Positions 6,429 to 11,843 of a stretch of DNA of 11,843 nucleotides are shown piece after piece. This DNA comes from an uncultured Collinsella sp. (GTDB lineage: Bacteria > Actinomycetota > Coriobacteriia > Coriobacteriales > Coriobacteriaceae). Numbering within the stretch: the stretch's first letter is position 1; each line of letters begins with the position of its first letter. The stretch is taken from the NCBI GenBank assembly GCA_900549215.1, contig URNJ01000048.1, positions 1-11,843 on the forward strand. Reading direction: 5' to 3'. Made by a program: the position numbers and the translations under genes. Below the pieces are notes generated by a model, which was not told where the DNA came from, did no database searches, and saw only the letters and a list, made by a program, of their open reading frames with translations.

Positions 6429-6456
6429 AGTATAACCAAGGACGCGTTCCGGTCAA
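6429..6456 (-). promoter_or_regulatory. Promoter of tRNA-Phe
   Basis: On the minus strand TTGACC (plus-strand 6451-6456) and TATACT (6429-6434) are spaced by 16 bases, close to the housekeeping sigma consensus. Transcription would start near 6422, leaving a leader of roughly 25 bases. The upstream side is a strongly A/T-rich tract (6462-6479) that may act as an UP-like element. A 6-base dyad, ACCGAG (6456-6461) with CTCGGT (6489-6494), flanks that tract. Confidence 0.8.
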
Positions 6457-6553
6457 CCGAGAATTTTAAAAAAGTTTTTGAGCACAGCCTCGGTTCTATA
6501 AATCGGCACGTCAGAGGCATCAGCCGGCAGCAAGAAGTTTTTCGCTCAGTCCC

Positions 6554-6913
6554 TTAAGCCGGCACGCGTTGGAGAGCAGGAGTCGAAACAATGATTGAAG
6601 GACGCTCTAGTACGGCCCAGGCGCCGGGGCAGGAGCACATGCGCCAAGGGCGGACGTTTTCGTAGCGCGCGAGGATATTGCCGTCGCGATCGATGAAGGC
6701 GATGTCGATAGGATAGGCCATAAAACACGTATGGACCGAAGAGCAGCGTGGAAACGCCATGACGAGCGGCAGGCCGTTGGCGGCAACCGGACGCCGTCCC
6801 AGCATACCGCGCAGGCGCACGACAAACGACTCCGCCACCGCAAACTCGGCCGGCGTCCAACCCAGCCTGTTGAGTGCCCGCGCGTAGGCGATGTAGGACG
6901 AGACCGCGGTCAC
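6554..6913 (-). CDS. DUF192 family protein at the end of the Tad operon
   Basis: A 119-residue protein of the DUF192 family (PF02643), small beta-rich proteins of unknown biochemical function. Seen: the opening FVVRLRGMLGR (residues 30-40), the core SSVHTCFMAYPIDIAFIDRDG (58-78; His61, Met65 and Asp70 are family hallmarks) and WAVLE near the end. There are four cysteines (57, 63, 93, 95), the last two as C-x-C. No signal peptide or membrane segment is visible, so a cytoplasmic location is likely. Start: the frame is open further upstream, but a GTG at 6913 overlaps the preceding TGA as GTGA and follows a GGGGGTGG ribosome binding site; the upstream part is only the shadow of the TadE gene. 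No clear terminator follows. The tight coupling suggests a role in Tad pilus assembly or regulation; that is inference. Confidence 0.88.
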   Translation of the reverse strand: MTAVSSYIAYARALNRLGWTPAEFAVAESFVVRLRGMLGRRPVAANGLPLVMAFPRCSSVHTCFMAYPIDIAFIDRDGNILARYENVRPWRMCSCPGAWAVLERPSIIVSTPALQRVPA

Positions 6914-7386
6914 ATGACCACCCCCGGACGCCATGGATCGACCGTCACCGCGCGCTCGTGCGACAACGTTGTCGGCGCCCCCAGCGGAACGCCAGCGATG
7001 CTGAGAGAAGTCGGCCACGGCTCATAGTGCATGGTGCATGTGTAGGTCCTAAACGTACCGGATAGGGAGAGCAGGCCACCATCCGATGCCTCCGCGCCTT
7101 GCTCGCTCGACACTTCGATCTGCAAGTCATAGCCTTCCATGGCATTCAGAATTTGAGTCTGAACCGTCGCCGAGGCATCGGCAGAGCTTTCGTCGCCCTC
7201 CCCCTCCGACGCCACGGCGTGCGTCAACACGACGTCGGGTACCACGCGGTCGAAGCGCGCGACAGCGCTGGCAAAGATCATGACGTTGTACACGATGAGT
7301 GCCAGCACCAGCAAAACGGGCGTAACCACTGCCATCTCCACCGTCGCTTGGGCGCGCTCCTCGCGCAGACGTATGCGGATACTCAT
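6910..7386 (-). CDS. TadE-like pseudopilin (second copy)
   Basis: A 158-residue TadE-type protein (PF07811 family). Members carry a prepilin-like N-terminus, are cut by the prepilin peptidase and support Flp pilus assembly at the membrane. Seen: a short basic leader (MSIRIRLREERA) followed by QATVEMAVVTP, with Glu at +5 if cleavage falls between A12 and Q13, then a hydrophobic helix (about 17-42) and a polar extracytoplasmic domain of about 115 residues with an acidic EGEGDESSAD stretch and one cysteine. The ATG at 7386 overlaps the stop of the tadG-like gene as TAATG and has a weak GGTGGG ahead, so coupling is likely. The stop overlaps the DUF192 start as GTGA. It could equally be a TadF-type paralogue; the families are not separable by eye. 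Confidence 0.85.
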   Translation of the reverse strand: MSIRIRLREERAQATVEMAVVTPVLLVLALIVYNVMIFASAVARFDRVVPDVVLTHAVASEGEGDESSADASATVQTQILNAMEGYDLQIEVSSEQGAEASDGGLLSLSGTFRTYTCTMHYEPWPTSLSIAGVPLGAPTTLSHERAVTVDPWRPGVVM

Positions 7387-9539
7387 TACGACCCACCGCC
7401 CAGAGCGCCAACCAGCGTGGCGACATCGACGGTAAGTGGAATGGAACCGCCGCCGGGCAGCGGAATCTCCGCAAGCGTAAACACCGTGCCGCTGATGGTA
7501 CGTTCGACTTGATATTCCAACGCCTCGCAAAGCGCCTTGGGATCGGTCACGCCCAACGGAATATTTCGCAGTTTGTCTTGCGCTTGAGAGAGACCGGCAA
7601 TGTCAGACCCCGGACTCTTAATGACGTTGGCGGAATCGGTCAGCACCGGCTTTCGCAGGCGCAAGTCGCACGGCTCCAGGCCCAACGCCGCCACGGACGC
7701 CGAAACGGTATCGCCGAGCCACGATGCGATGGAGCCCAACGCGCCGCTGCCCCCTCCTAAGCCTTTAATCATCTCGTCCATAAGTTCGTCGGCTGAACCT
7801 TGGATATCACCGTATCCTACGAGCAGCCGTCCCCAAACATCCATGACGCCGTCGAGCACGCCGGCAACGCCGCCCGAGCGTTCCTTCAATGTCGAGAAAA
7901 ATCGCGAAAGCACGTTGTTTTGCGCCGTCGCGTCATCGGGTGCCAACACCGCGGCAGAGATAGCACCGCGATCGCCAAGCCTGACTGCCGTGTTAAACGA
8001 AGAGTTGAGCTCGTCGGGGCTCGAGATGGCACCCGAAACCGCAAAGGCGACCACGCCGTTGCGACCGGGCGGAGCGATACGCGGGCGCTCGCCGGAAAGC
8101 TCCTTGATAGCCTGGTCAAACGCATTGCCCGCACGGTCGGCCTCATCCTCGGTCTGACGCTCAAGTTCGAGTTCTTTGTTGCGGCATTCGACGTAGTCTT
8201 CCAGGGCCTCTTTGAACTTATCGAAGTGGTATTCGAAGCCGTTTTCGATAGAAGTCGAAGGCGCTGCAACGGCACCGAGCGACGAAACGCCAAACTGGCA
8301 TCTGTTGCATCTGTCCTGCCCGTCATAATCAGCAACCGAGGCTAACCCGCCTGGCGACCCCTTCTTATAGTTGGGGCAACTCGTTCCGTAATGCAGATAC
8401 GTCTTGCCATCGATGGCACTGGTTGGCCACGCCGCATCGGTATAGAGTTCCGTCGCTCGCACCTCGTCAGCGTTGCGCGGCAACAGCGGGATATGGAAAG
8501 TGACTGCATCTCCGTCCTCGGTTACATATGCACGATTGACCTCTGTACTCGCATAGGTGTAAAACGCCTTGCGCGCCGCCGACTCCGCCTTCGTCTCGAC
8601 GCTTGAGCCCTGAGGTGCCTCGTTTGCAAGGCGCAAGCGGTAATAGGCCTTCGCGCGATCGAGCGCTACTTGCGGCTCCCATGTGACACTCGAGGCATAG
8701 TGCGGATTCTCAATATCCGAAAGCTTCGCCAAGCTCTTCGCGCGTTCCCACATGCACGAACAGCTTCCGACTGCGCCTCTGTCCGATCCACCGCAGTCGG
8801 CAAGCCAGGCGCGTTCCTTGGCCTTTGACGTTTTCTCGGACGCTTTCTTCAGTTCCTTGGCAGCATAGTCAAGGTCTTTTGAGGTGCTCTCGATGGCATC
8901 GATCGAGATCTCGGACCCCTCGAGCGCAGCGAAGTCCGACTCGGATGTCCTGGGCACGGCAAGCGCCGTACCGGTATAGGTCACACTATCGGTATCCTGC
9001 GCCGACACCGCCCGCGTGGCACGCGCGGCGATCAGATACGGCAGAGCCGTCTCGATTTTCTGTAAGCCTTCCGATGCGCTTTTGGCAAACTTGTTGCGCG
9101 TTTTAATGATCTCAATCCCGGTGTCGACCATATTGCCGGCAACTGGTTCGGCACCCGGGATGAGGATGGCGACCAGGCCCGTCCCGATCGTGGCAAACCC
9201 CGCTAGCCCCAGACTCAAGATGCTCGCATCAACCACCGTGGCAGCCGTATGATAGGACGACACTACGTTGGCACCCGCCAGCGCGCCGCTATCGGCCGCC
9301 ACCTGGGTATCCCCGGCACGCGACATGCTCCATATCGCCGCGGTCGACGAAAACAACAACGTGAGCACCACTAGGATGACCACGGCAGAAGAAAGCGTGG
9401 TATAGGCGCTGTCTTCGATAAACAGATCAACACCGGCGCGGCCCATAAAGCCGCCTCGCTTGCGATGGCAGCTCGGACGGCGCGTCAAAACGCATCTAGA
9501 CCAGAAACGCTTAATCCCATGCAGCAATCCACGAATCAT
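7386..9539 (-). CDS. Large TadG-like Tad pilus-associated surface protein
   Basis: A 717-residue protein. After a basic N-terminus there is one strong membrane helix (about 46-70), then TQVAADSGALAGANVV (78-93), the signature of TadG-like N-terminal domains (helix followed by an A-D-x-x-A-L-A-G-A pattern). A second hydrophobic stretch lies at 105-129. The rest should be outside the membrane: two charged, probably coiled-coil segments (about 206-246 and 439-481) and nine cysteines, clustered as C249-x10-C260-x-C262 and C388-x22-C411-x2-C414, plus C452, C624 and C671. I recognise no adhesin domain such as von Willebrand A. The ATG at 9539 is preferred: it follows GGAGG and overlaps the upstream tadE-like gene by 29 bases. 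ATG at 9446, removing 31 residues, is possible. TadG proteins are thought to help anchor or assemble Flp pili; the specific role is unknown. Confidence 0.75.
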   Translation of the reverse strand: MIRGLLHGIKRFWSRCVLTRRPSCHRKRGGFMGRAGVDLFIEDSAYTTLSSAVVILVVLTLLFSSTAAIWSMSRAGDTQVAADSGALAGANVVSSYHTAATVVDASILSLGLAGFATIGTGLVAILIPGAEPVAGNMVDTGIEIIKTRNKFAKSASEGLQKIETALPYLIAARATRAVSAQDTDSVTYTGTALAVPRTSESDFAALEGSEISIDAIESTSKDLDYAAKELKKASEKTSKAKERAWLADCGGSDRGAVGSCSCMWERAKSLAKLSDIENPHYASSVTWEPQVALDRAKAYYRLRLANEAPQGSSVETKAESAARKAFYTYASTEVNRAYVTEDGDAVTFHIPLLPRNADEVRATELYTDAAWPTSAIDGKTYLHYGTSCPNYKKGSPGGLASVADYDGQDRCNRCQFGVSSLGAVAAPSTSIENGFEYHFDKFKEALEDYVECRNKELELERQTEDEADRAGNAFDQAIKELSGERPRIAPPGRNGVVAFAVSGAISSPDELNSSFNTAVRLGDRGAISAAVLAPDDATAQNNVLSRFFSTLKERSGGVAGVLDGVMDVWGRLLVGYGDIQGSADELMDEMIKGLGGGSGALGSIASWLGDTVSASVAALGLEPCDLRLRKPVLTDSANVIKSPGSDIAGLSQAQDKLRNIPLGVTDPKALCEALEYQVERTISGTVFTLAEIPLPGGGSIPLTVDVATLVGALGGGS

Positions 9540-10008
9540 AATCTCCCTCCAGCCATTCGGGACGCGATTGATACGAGACATCGACCTTGAGCTCAACGTA
9601 GCCGCCCTCGGCGGTACCACCCATAGCCTGCGCAAACGCACCGATCACAGGCAACGGCTTGACCTCACCGGAAACGGACACGGACGAGACGCCACCCGCA
9701 CCGGCCCGGCCAAGCTCGATATCCCACGACAACGGCCCGCCGGCATGAAAGATCGAAACGTTGGGCACTGCGGCAAGCCGGCGGCGGGCAAACTCCATAA
9801 GATCGTCGTCCTCCGCCGTCGTCGTGGTCATGAGCCGCGCGGTCTCGGCGGCGGCAGACTCCATGACCGCGCGCGTATAGAGCAGGCACACCGGTTGCAG
9901 CGCGAGAAGGATGAGCGTCAGAAACGTCGGCAGCAAAAAAGCGGCCTCGACCGTAGACTGCACCCGGTCCTCGCGCGCAACATCAATACAACACGATGTC
10001 CTTAGCAC
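9511..10008 (-). CDS. TadE-like pseudopilin (first copy), start codon uncertain
   Basis: A TadE-type protein of 165 residues if begun at the GTG at 10008. Seen: charged leader AREDRV, then QSTVEAAFLLPTF, with Glu at +5 after a V16/Q17 junction and the Pro typical of TadE helices, one membrane helix (about 21-44), then ETARLM and a polar domain of about 110 residues rich in beta-type sequence. No ATG fits. In-frame candidates are GTG at 10008, which has no visible ribosome binding site and overlaps the upstream gene by 26 bases, and ATT at 9987, which has AAGGA eleven bases upstream and overlaps by five. The next in-frame GTG (at Val16) would remove the leader. The end overlaps the tadG-like start by 29 bases. 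Family call is good; the 5' end is not. Confidence 0.8.
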   Translation of the reverse strand: MLRTSCCIDVAREDRVQSTVEAAFLLPTFLTLILLALQPVCLLYTRAVMESAAAETARLMTTTTAEDDDLMEFARRRLAAVPNVSIFHAGGPLSWDIELGRAGAGGVSSVSVSGEVKPLPVIGAFAQAMGGTAEGGYVELKVDVSYQSRPEWLEGDYDSWIAAWD

Positions 10009-10201
10009 CCGCAGCAGCGTCGACAACCGATGTCGAGGTGACGCCGTGAGATGCCGCCCGCTCGACCAGCGCCGCCAAGCGCCCATCGGCACCGGCACGC
10101 CAAAGCCCCGCGATCGCCAGCGCGATCGATAACAGCGCCACCGTGACGATGGCGTATTCGACCGTCGCCTGGGCAGATTCCTCACGCAGAACGCCATGCA
10201 T
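9983..10201 (-). CDS. Small pilin-like protein (Flp/TadE-type N-terminus)
   Basis: A 72-residue protein with leader MHGVLREESA followed by QATVEYAIVTVALL. Cleavage between A10 and Q11 would give a 62-residue product with Glu at +5 and Tyr at +6, as in Flp pilins, then a hydrophobic helix (about 15-33). The C-terminal half (RLAALVERAASHGV and onwards) is not like the pilin in this operon and ends in KDIVLY. The ATG at 10201 follows AAGGAGG at about nine bases, 1 base after the preceding stop. It may be a minor pilin, a second subunit or a truncated TadE. Its N-terminus is nearly identical to those of the Flp and TadE proteins nearby, which points to the same prepilin peptidase. Confidence 0.75.
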   Translation of the reverse strand: MHGVLREESAQATVEYAIVTVALLSIALAIAGLWRAGADGRLAALVERAASHGVTSTSVVDAAAGAKDIVLY

Positions 10202-10202
10202 T

Positions 10203-10766
10203 TCACGATCCCTCCTTTGAGCTTATTGTTTGCGGGACCAGACGCACGGCGCGCAGACGACACGAAGCATCGCCAGCATCTGCGGCAACCGTCACCATAT
10301 CGACCCAGCCGCGCCCATCGCGCACGATGGCGCCCCATACGTTGCCCTTAATATCGAGATAGCCGCTCAGGGCGAGCTGGGCCGTTGGCACCTCGCGGTA
10401 GGCGCGTAACATATCCGCCGCTGCCTCGGTCATCGGTCGGTCCTCGGACCATGCAAGCCGGACCGCAATCGCGTTGTCCTCAGGCGAATCCGTCGCAGTG
10501 CCAGACCGCTTGTCGAGCGTCCGCAGAAAGGTTTGCGCCGTGACAGCGACATCCGAATCGTCCGCATCTCGCATCTCATCTTTTTGAGACGCCACCGCCG
10601 AATCTGAGCTCGAATCGAAGGCGGCCCCAGGACGCTGCTGCCGCGCGGCGTTAAGCCCCCAAAGCACCGCCGCTATCGCCACGGTCAGGCAAGCAAACAC
10701 CAGCAGCACCCCGATGGGGCGCTCGCCCTCTACAGGCTGTTGATGCCCTCGCTGATAGCGTTCCAT
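10203..10766 (-). CDS. Single-pass membrane protein of unknown function in the Tad locus
   Basis: I do not recognise this 187-residue protein. Seen: an N-terminal cytoplasmic segment of 17 polar residues, one membrane helix (about 18-38), a low-complexity Ser/Asp linker (50-72), and a C-terminal domain of about 110 residues that should lie outside the membrane, with mixed helix (EAAADMLRAYREV) and strand (GYLDIKGNVWGAIV, WVDMVTVAAD) character and a lone Cys169. It lacks the Q-x-T-x-E prepilin motif of its neighbours, so it is probably not a pseudopilin. The ATG at 10766 overlaps the end of the flp gene by 37 bases; ribosome binding is weak (AAGG, about ten bases away), which suggests coupling to flp translation. 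By position it may be an assembly or regulatory factor of the pilus; that is inference. Confidence 0.7.
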   Translation of the reverse strand: MERYQRGHQQPVEGERPIGVLLVFACLTVAIAAVLWGLNAARQQRPGAAFDSSSDSAVASQKDEMRDADDSDVAVTAQTFLRTLDKRSGTATDSPEDNAIAVRLAWSEDRPMTEAAADMLRAYREVPTAQLALSGYLDIKGNVWGAIVRDGRGWVDMVTVAADAGDASCRLRAVRLVPQTISSKEGS

Positions 10767-10963
10767 AGATCTTGGACCTTGCCTTTAAATGCAACGATGG
10801 CAATAATCGCGATCACCACAAGCACGCCCACCAAAATGGCGTACTCGGTGGTACCCTGTGCACTCTCCTCCTGCAGTAGCTCCTTGGCGCGCTGACGAAC
10901 ATGTGCCGCCCGGCAAAACGCCCAGCCCTGGACCTTGCCAGCAGCGTCAGTCATCGTGTTCAT
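10730..10963 (-). CDS. flp: Flp-type major pilin
   Basis: A 77-residue Flp family pilin, the subunit of the Tad pilus. A long leader of about 35 residues precedes the processing site A35/Q36; the mature protein begins QGTTEYAILVGVLVV, with Glu at +5 and Tyr at +6 (the Flp hallmark), and would be only 42 residues, with one hydrophobic helix and a short tail (GKVQDLWNAISEGINSL) typical of Flp. Position -1 is Ala rather than the usual Gly. The ATG at 10963 sits 10 bases after the tadC stop, and a GGAGG fills that gap at ideal spacing, giving the strongest ribosome binding site of the operon, as suits the most abundant product. A second ATG at 10954 would shorten the leader by three residues. No separate promoter was found. 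Confidence 0.93.
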   Translation of the reverse strand: MNTMTDAAGKVQGWAFCRAAHVRQRAKELLQEESAQGTTEYAILVGVLVVIAIIAIVAFKGKVQDLWNAISEGINSL

Positions 10964-10973
10964 GTATTCCTCC

Positions 10974-11615
10974 CTACATCATCCCGCCTGCTCCCAGCAG
11001 CGGGCCCAATATGGACAGAAGCAACGCCGGCAAGATGAGCGTGCCGGTGGGAATCAGCAGCTTGACGGGCGCACGTTCGATCTCGCGCTCGATCGCGGCG
11101 CGATGAGCCGCACGGATTTCGCGACTTTGAGCGGCCAGCGTCTCGGAAAGCGGGGCACCCAGGGCGAGCGCCTGCCCCACCGTGATGGCAAAGGTCTCGA
11201 GCGCTCGCACGTCCAGGTCGCGCGCGGCGGCCAACAACTCGTCCTCACGCGTGCCCACGCCCACCTGCCACGCCATGCAGGCCCGCTCAAGGCGAAGAGC
11301 CAGCACTGACCGGCGGTTGGCGCAGAAAATCTCAAGCGCCGCATCAAACGAAAGACCGGCCGAAAGGCCCAAGCGCACAACATCAATCATCTCGGACACT
11401 TCGCCGAGCGACACTCGCGCCGGGCCGCCCGCTCCAACCGCGCCCTTCACTCGCGCGGCCAGGGCATCGACCACCGAGCGACCCGCGGCAGCAACCAGCA
11501 CCGCCTCGCGCTTGCAGGCCCCTGCGATCTTACGTGCATCCGCCCGATCCAAACCCGTCGCGACAAATACACTCAAGGCGCACAGGCAAGCCGCAACTGC
11601 AACCGGGGCGCTCAT
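10974..11615 (-). CDS. tadC: TadC-like pilus platform protein (type II secretion F domain)
   Basis: A 213-residue inner-membrane protein of the type II secretion system F family; TadB and TadC together form the platform on which the pilus ATPase acts. Seen: an N-terminal membrane helix (about 4-20), a cytoplasmic region with MIDVVRLGLSAGLSFDAALEIF (76-97), a hallmark of the F domain, a long helical stretch (120-180), and a C-terminal helix LLIPTGTLILPALLLSILGPLLG (186-208) followed by a Met-Met end. It is shorter than the ~300 residues common for TadC. The ATG at 11615 overlaps the upstream stop as ATGA; an in-frame extension to 11729 is only shadow of the upstream gene. The flp gene follows after 10 bases. 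The assignment to TadC rather than TadB rests on order and is likely, not proven. Confidence 0.88.
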   Translation of the reverse strand: MSAPVAVAACLCALSVFVATGLDRADARKIAGACKREAVLVAAAGRSVVDALAARVKGAVGAGGPARVSLGEVSEMIDVVRLGLSAGLSFDAALEIFCANRRSVLALRLERACMAWQVGVGTREDELLAAARDLDVRALETFAITVGQALALGAPLSETLAAQSREIRAAHRAAIEREIERAPVKLLIPTGTLILPALLLSILGPLLGAGGMM

Positions 11616-11843
11616 AGCTCCACCCTCATAATGCGCCGGATAACCACCAGGGCAACGGCGTTGAGGGCAAGACCCAGCACCACAGCGCCCGCACCGAACA
11701 CGCCCAGGCCAACCGGCAGGCTTTTGCAAAGCACACCCACCAGCACAGCCGCGATGAGCAGTACCACCAAAAACACGATGAGCGCCAGCAGGTTGCCGCT
11801 GGTGAACATGGTCTTGATGCCGTTCATCAGGTAGGCGATGAGC
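11612..11843 (-). CDS. tadB: C-terminal end of a TadB-like membrane protein (cut by window edge)
   Basis: The frame is open to the window edge, and the ATG at 11827 has no ribosome binding site, so I read this as the last 76 codons of a longer gene and not a separate small protein. It is almost entirely hydrophobic, with two membrane helices (roughly NLLALIVFLVVLLIAAVLVG and GVFGAGAVVLGLALNAVALV) and an end, VIRRIMRVEL, like the basic tail that closes TadB proteins. It overlaps tadC as ATGA. Order (TadB, TadC, Flp) is the usual one in Tad loci. The F domain itself is outside the window, so the identity depends mainly on position. Confidence 0.6.
   Translation of the reverse strand, partial: LIAYLMNGIKTMFTSGNLLALIVFLVVLLIAAVLVGVLCKSLPVGLGVFGAGAVVLGLALNAVALVVIRRIMRVEL

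Noticed and set aside
7099..8345. Several plus-strand open frames of 137-185 codons
   Set aside because: They are antisense to the tadE-like and tadG-like genes, mutually overlapping and without start signals.
10009..10338. N-terminal extension of the first tadE-like gene to 10338
   Set aside because: The extension is Arg-, Trp- and Ser-rich nonsense that overlaps the well-supported 72-residue pilin-like gene in another frame.
11612..11827. Free-standing 71-residue membrane protein
   Set aside because: The ATG has no ribosome binding site and the frame stays open to the window edge, so a truncated longer gene fits better.

Overview
The window looks like chromosomal DNA from a GC-rich, low-oxygen actinobacterium of class Coriobacteriia; Collinsella or a close relative is my best guess. 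That rests on base composition, dense minus-strand gene packing, and a Tad (tight adherence) pilus locus in actinobacterial style. The taxon is an inference; no marker gene here was compared with a database. Every gene I accept is on the minus strand, so transcription runs from high to low coordinates. The many plus-strand open frames are antisense shadows.

Right half (11843 down to 6554): one tightly packed Tad pilus operon. In transcription order it holds the end of a TadB-like membrane protein (cut by the window edge), a short TadC-like platform protein, the Flp pilin, a single-pass membrane protein of unknown function, a second small pilin-like protein, a TadE-type pseudopilin, a 717-residue TadG-like surface protein, a second TadE-type pseudopilin and a DUF192 protein. 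The genes are joined by 1-4 base overlaps, by longer overlaps of 26, 29 and 37 bases, or by gaps of 1-10 bases. No terminator or promoter is obvious inside the operon. The pilus ATPase (TadA/CpaF), TadZ and the prepilin peptidase are not in the window and presumably lie upstream.

Middle (6553 to 5908): a tRNA-Phe gene with its own promoter and terminator, then about 370 bases without a gene. This spacer carries three copies of a 46-base dyad element at an exact 62-base period, followed by an operator-like dyad and a likely -10 box in front of the next gene.

Left half (5907 to 1): a housekeeping run. It begins with a GH5-type glycosidase-like gene whose catalytic acid/base glutamate is replaced, 6 bases ahead of rsmI (16S rRNA ribose methyltransferase). 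Then come metG (methionyl-tRNA synthetase), a strong terminator, rsmA/ksgA (16S rRNA adenine dimethyltransferase) and tatD (metal-dependent hydrolase). A tRNA-Leu(CAG) with promoter and terminator follows. The last ~250 bases are AT-richer, hold no convincing gene and end in a perfect 26-base palindrome.

The points most worth a second look are the degenerate GH5 active site, the 62-base repeat array, the shared non-canonical prepilin cleavage signal (Ala or Val before Gln rather than Gly), and the uncharacterised components of the Tad locus (187-residue membrane protein, cysteine-rich TadG-like protein, DUF192 protein).
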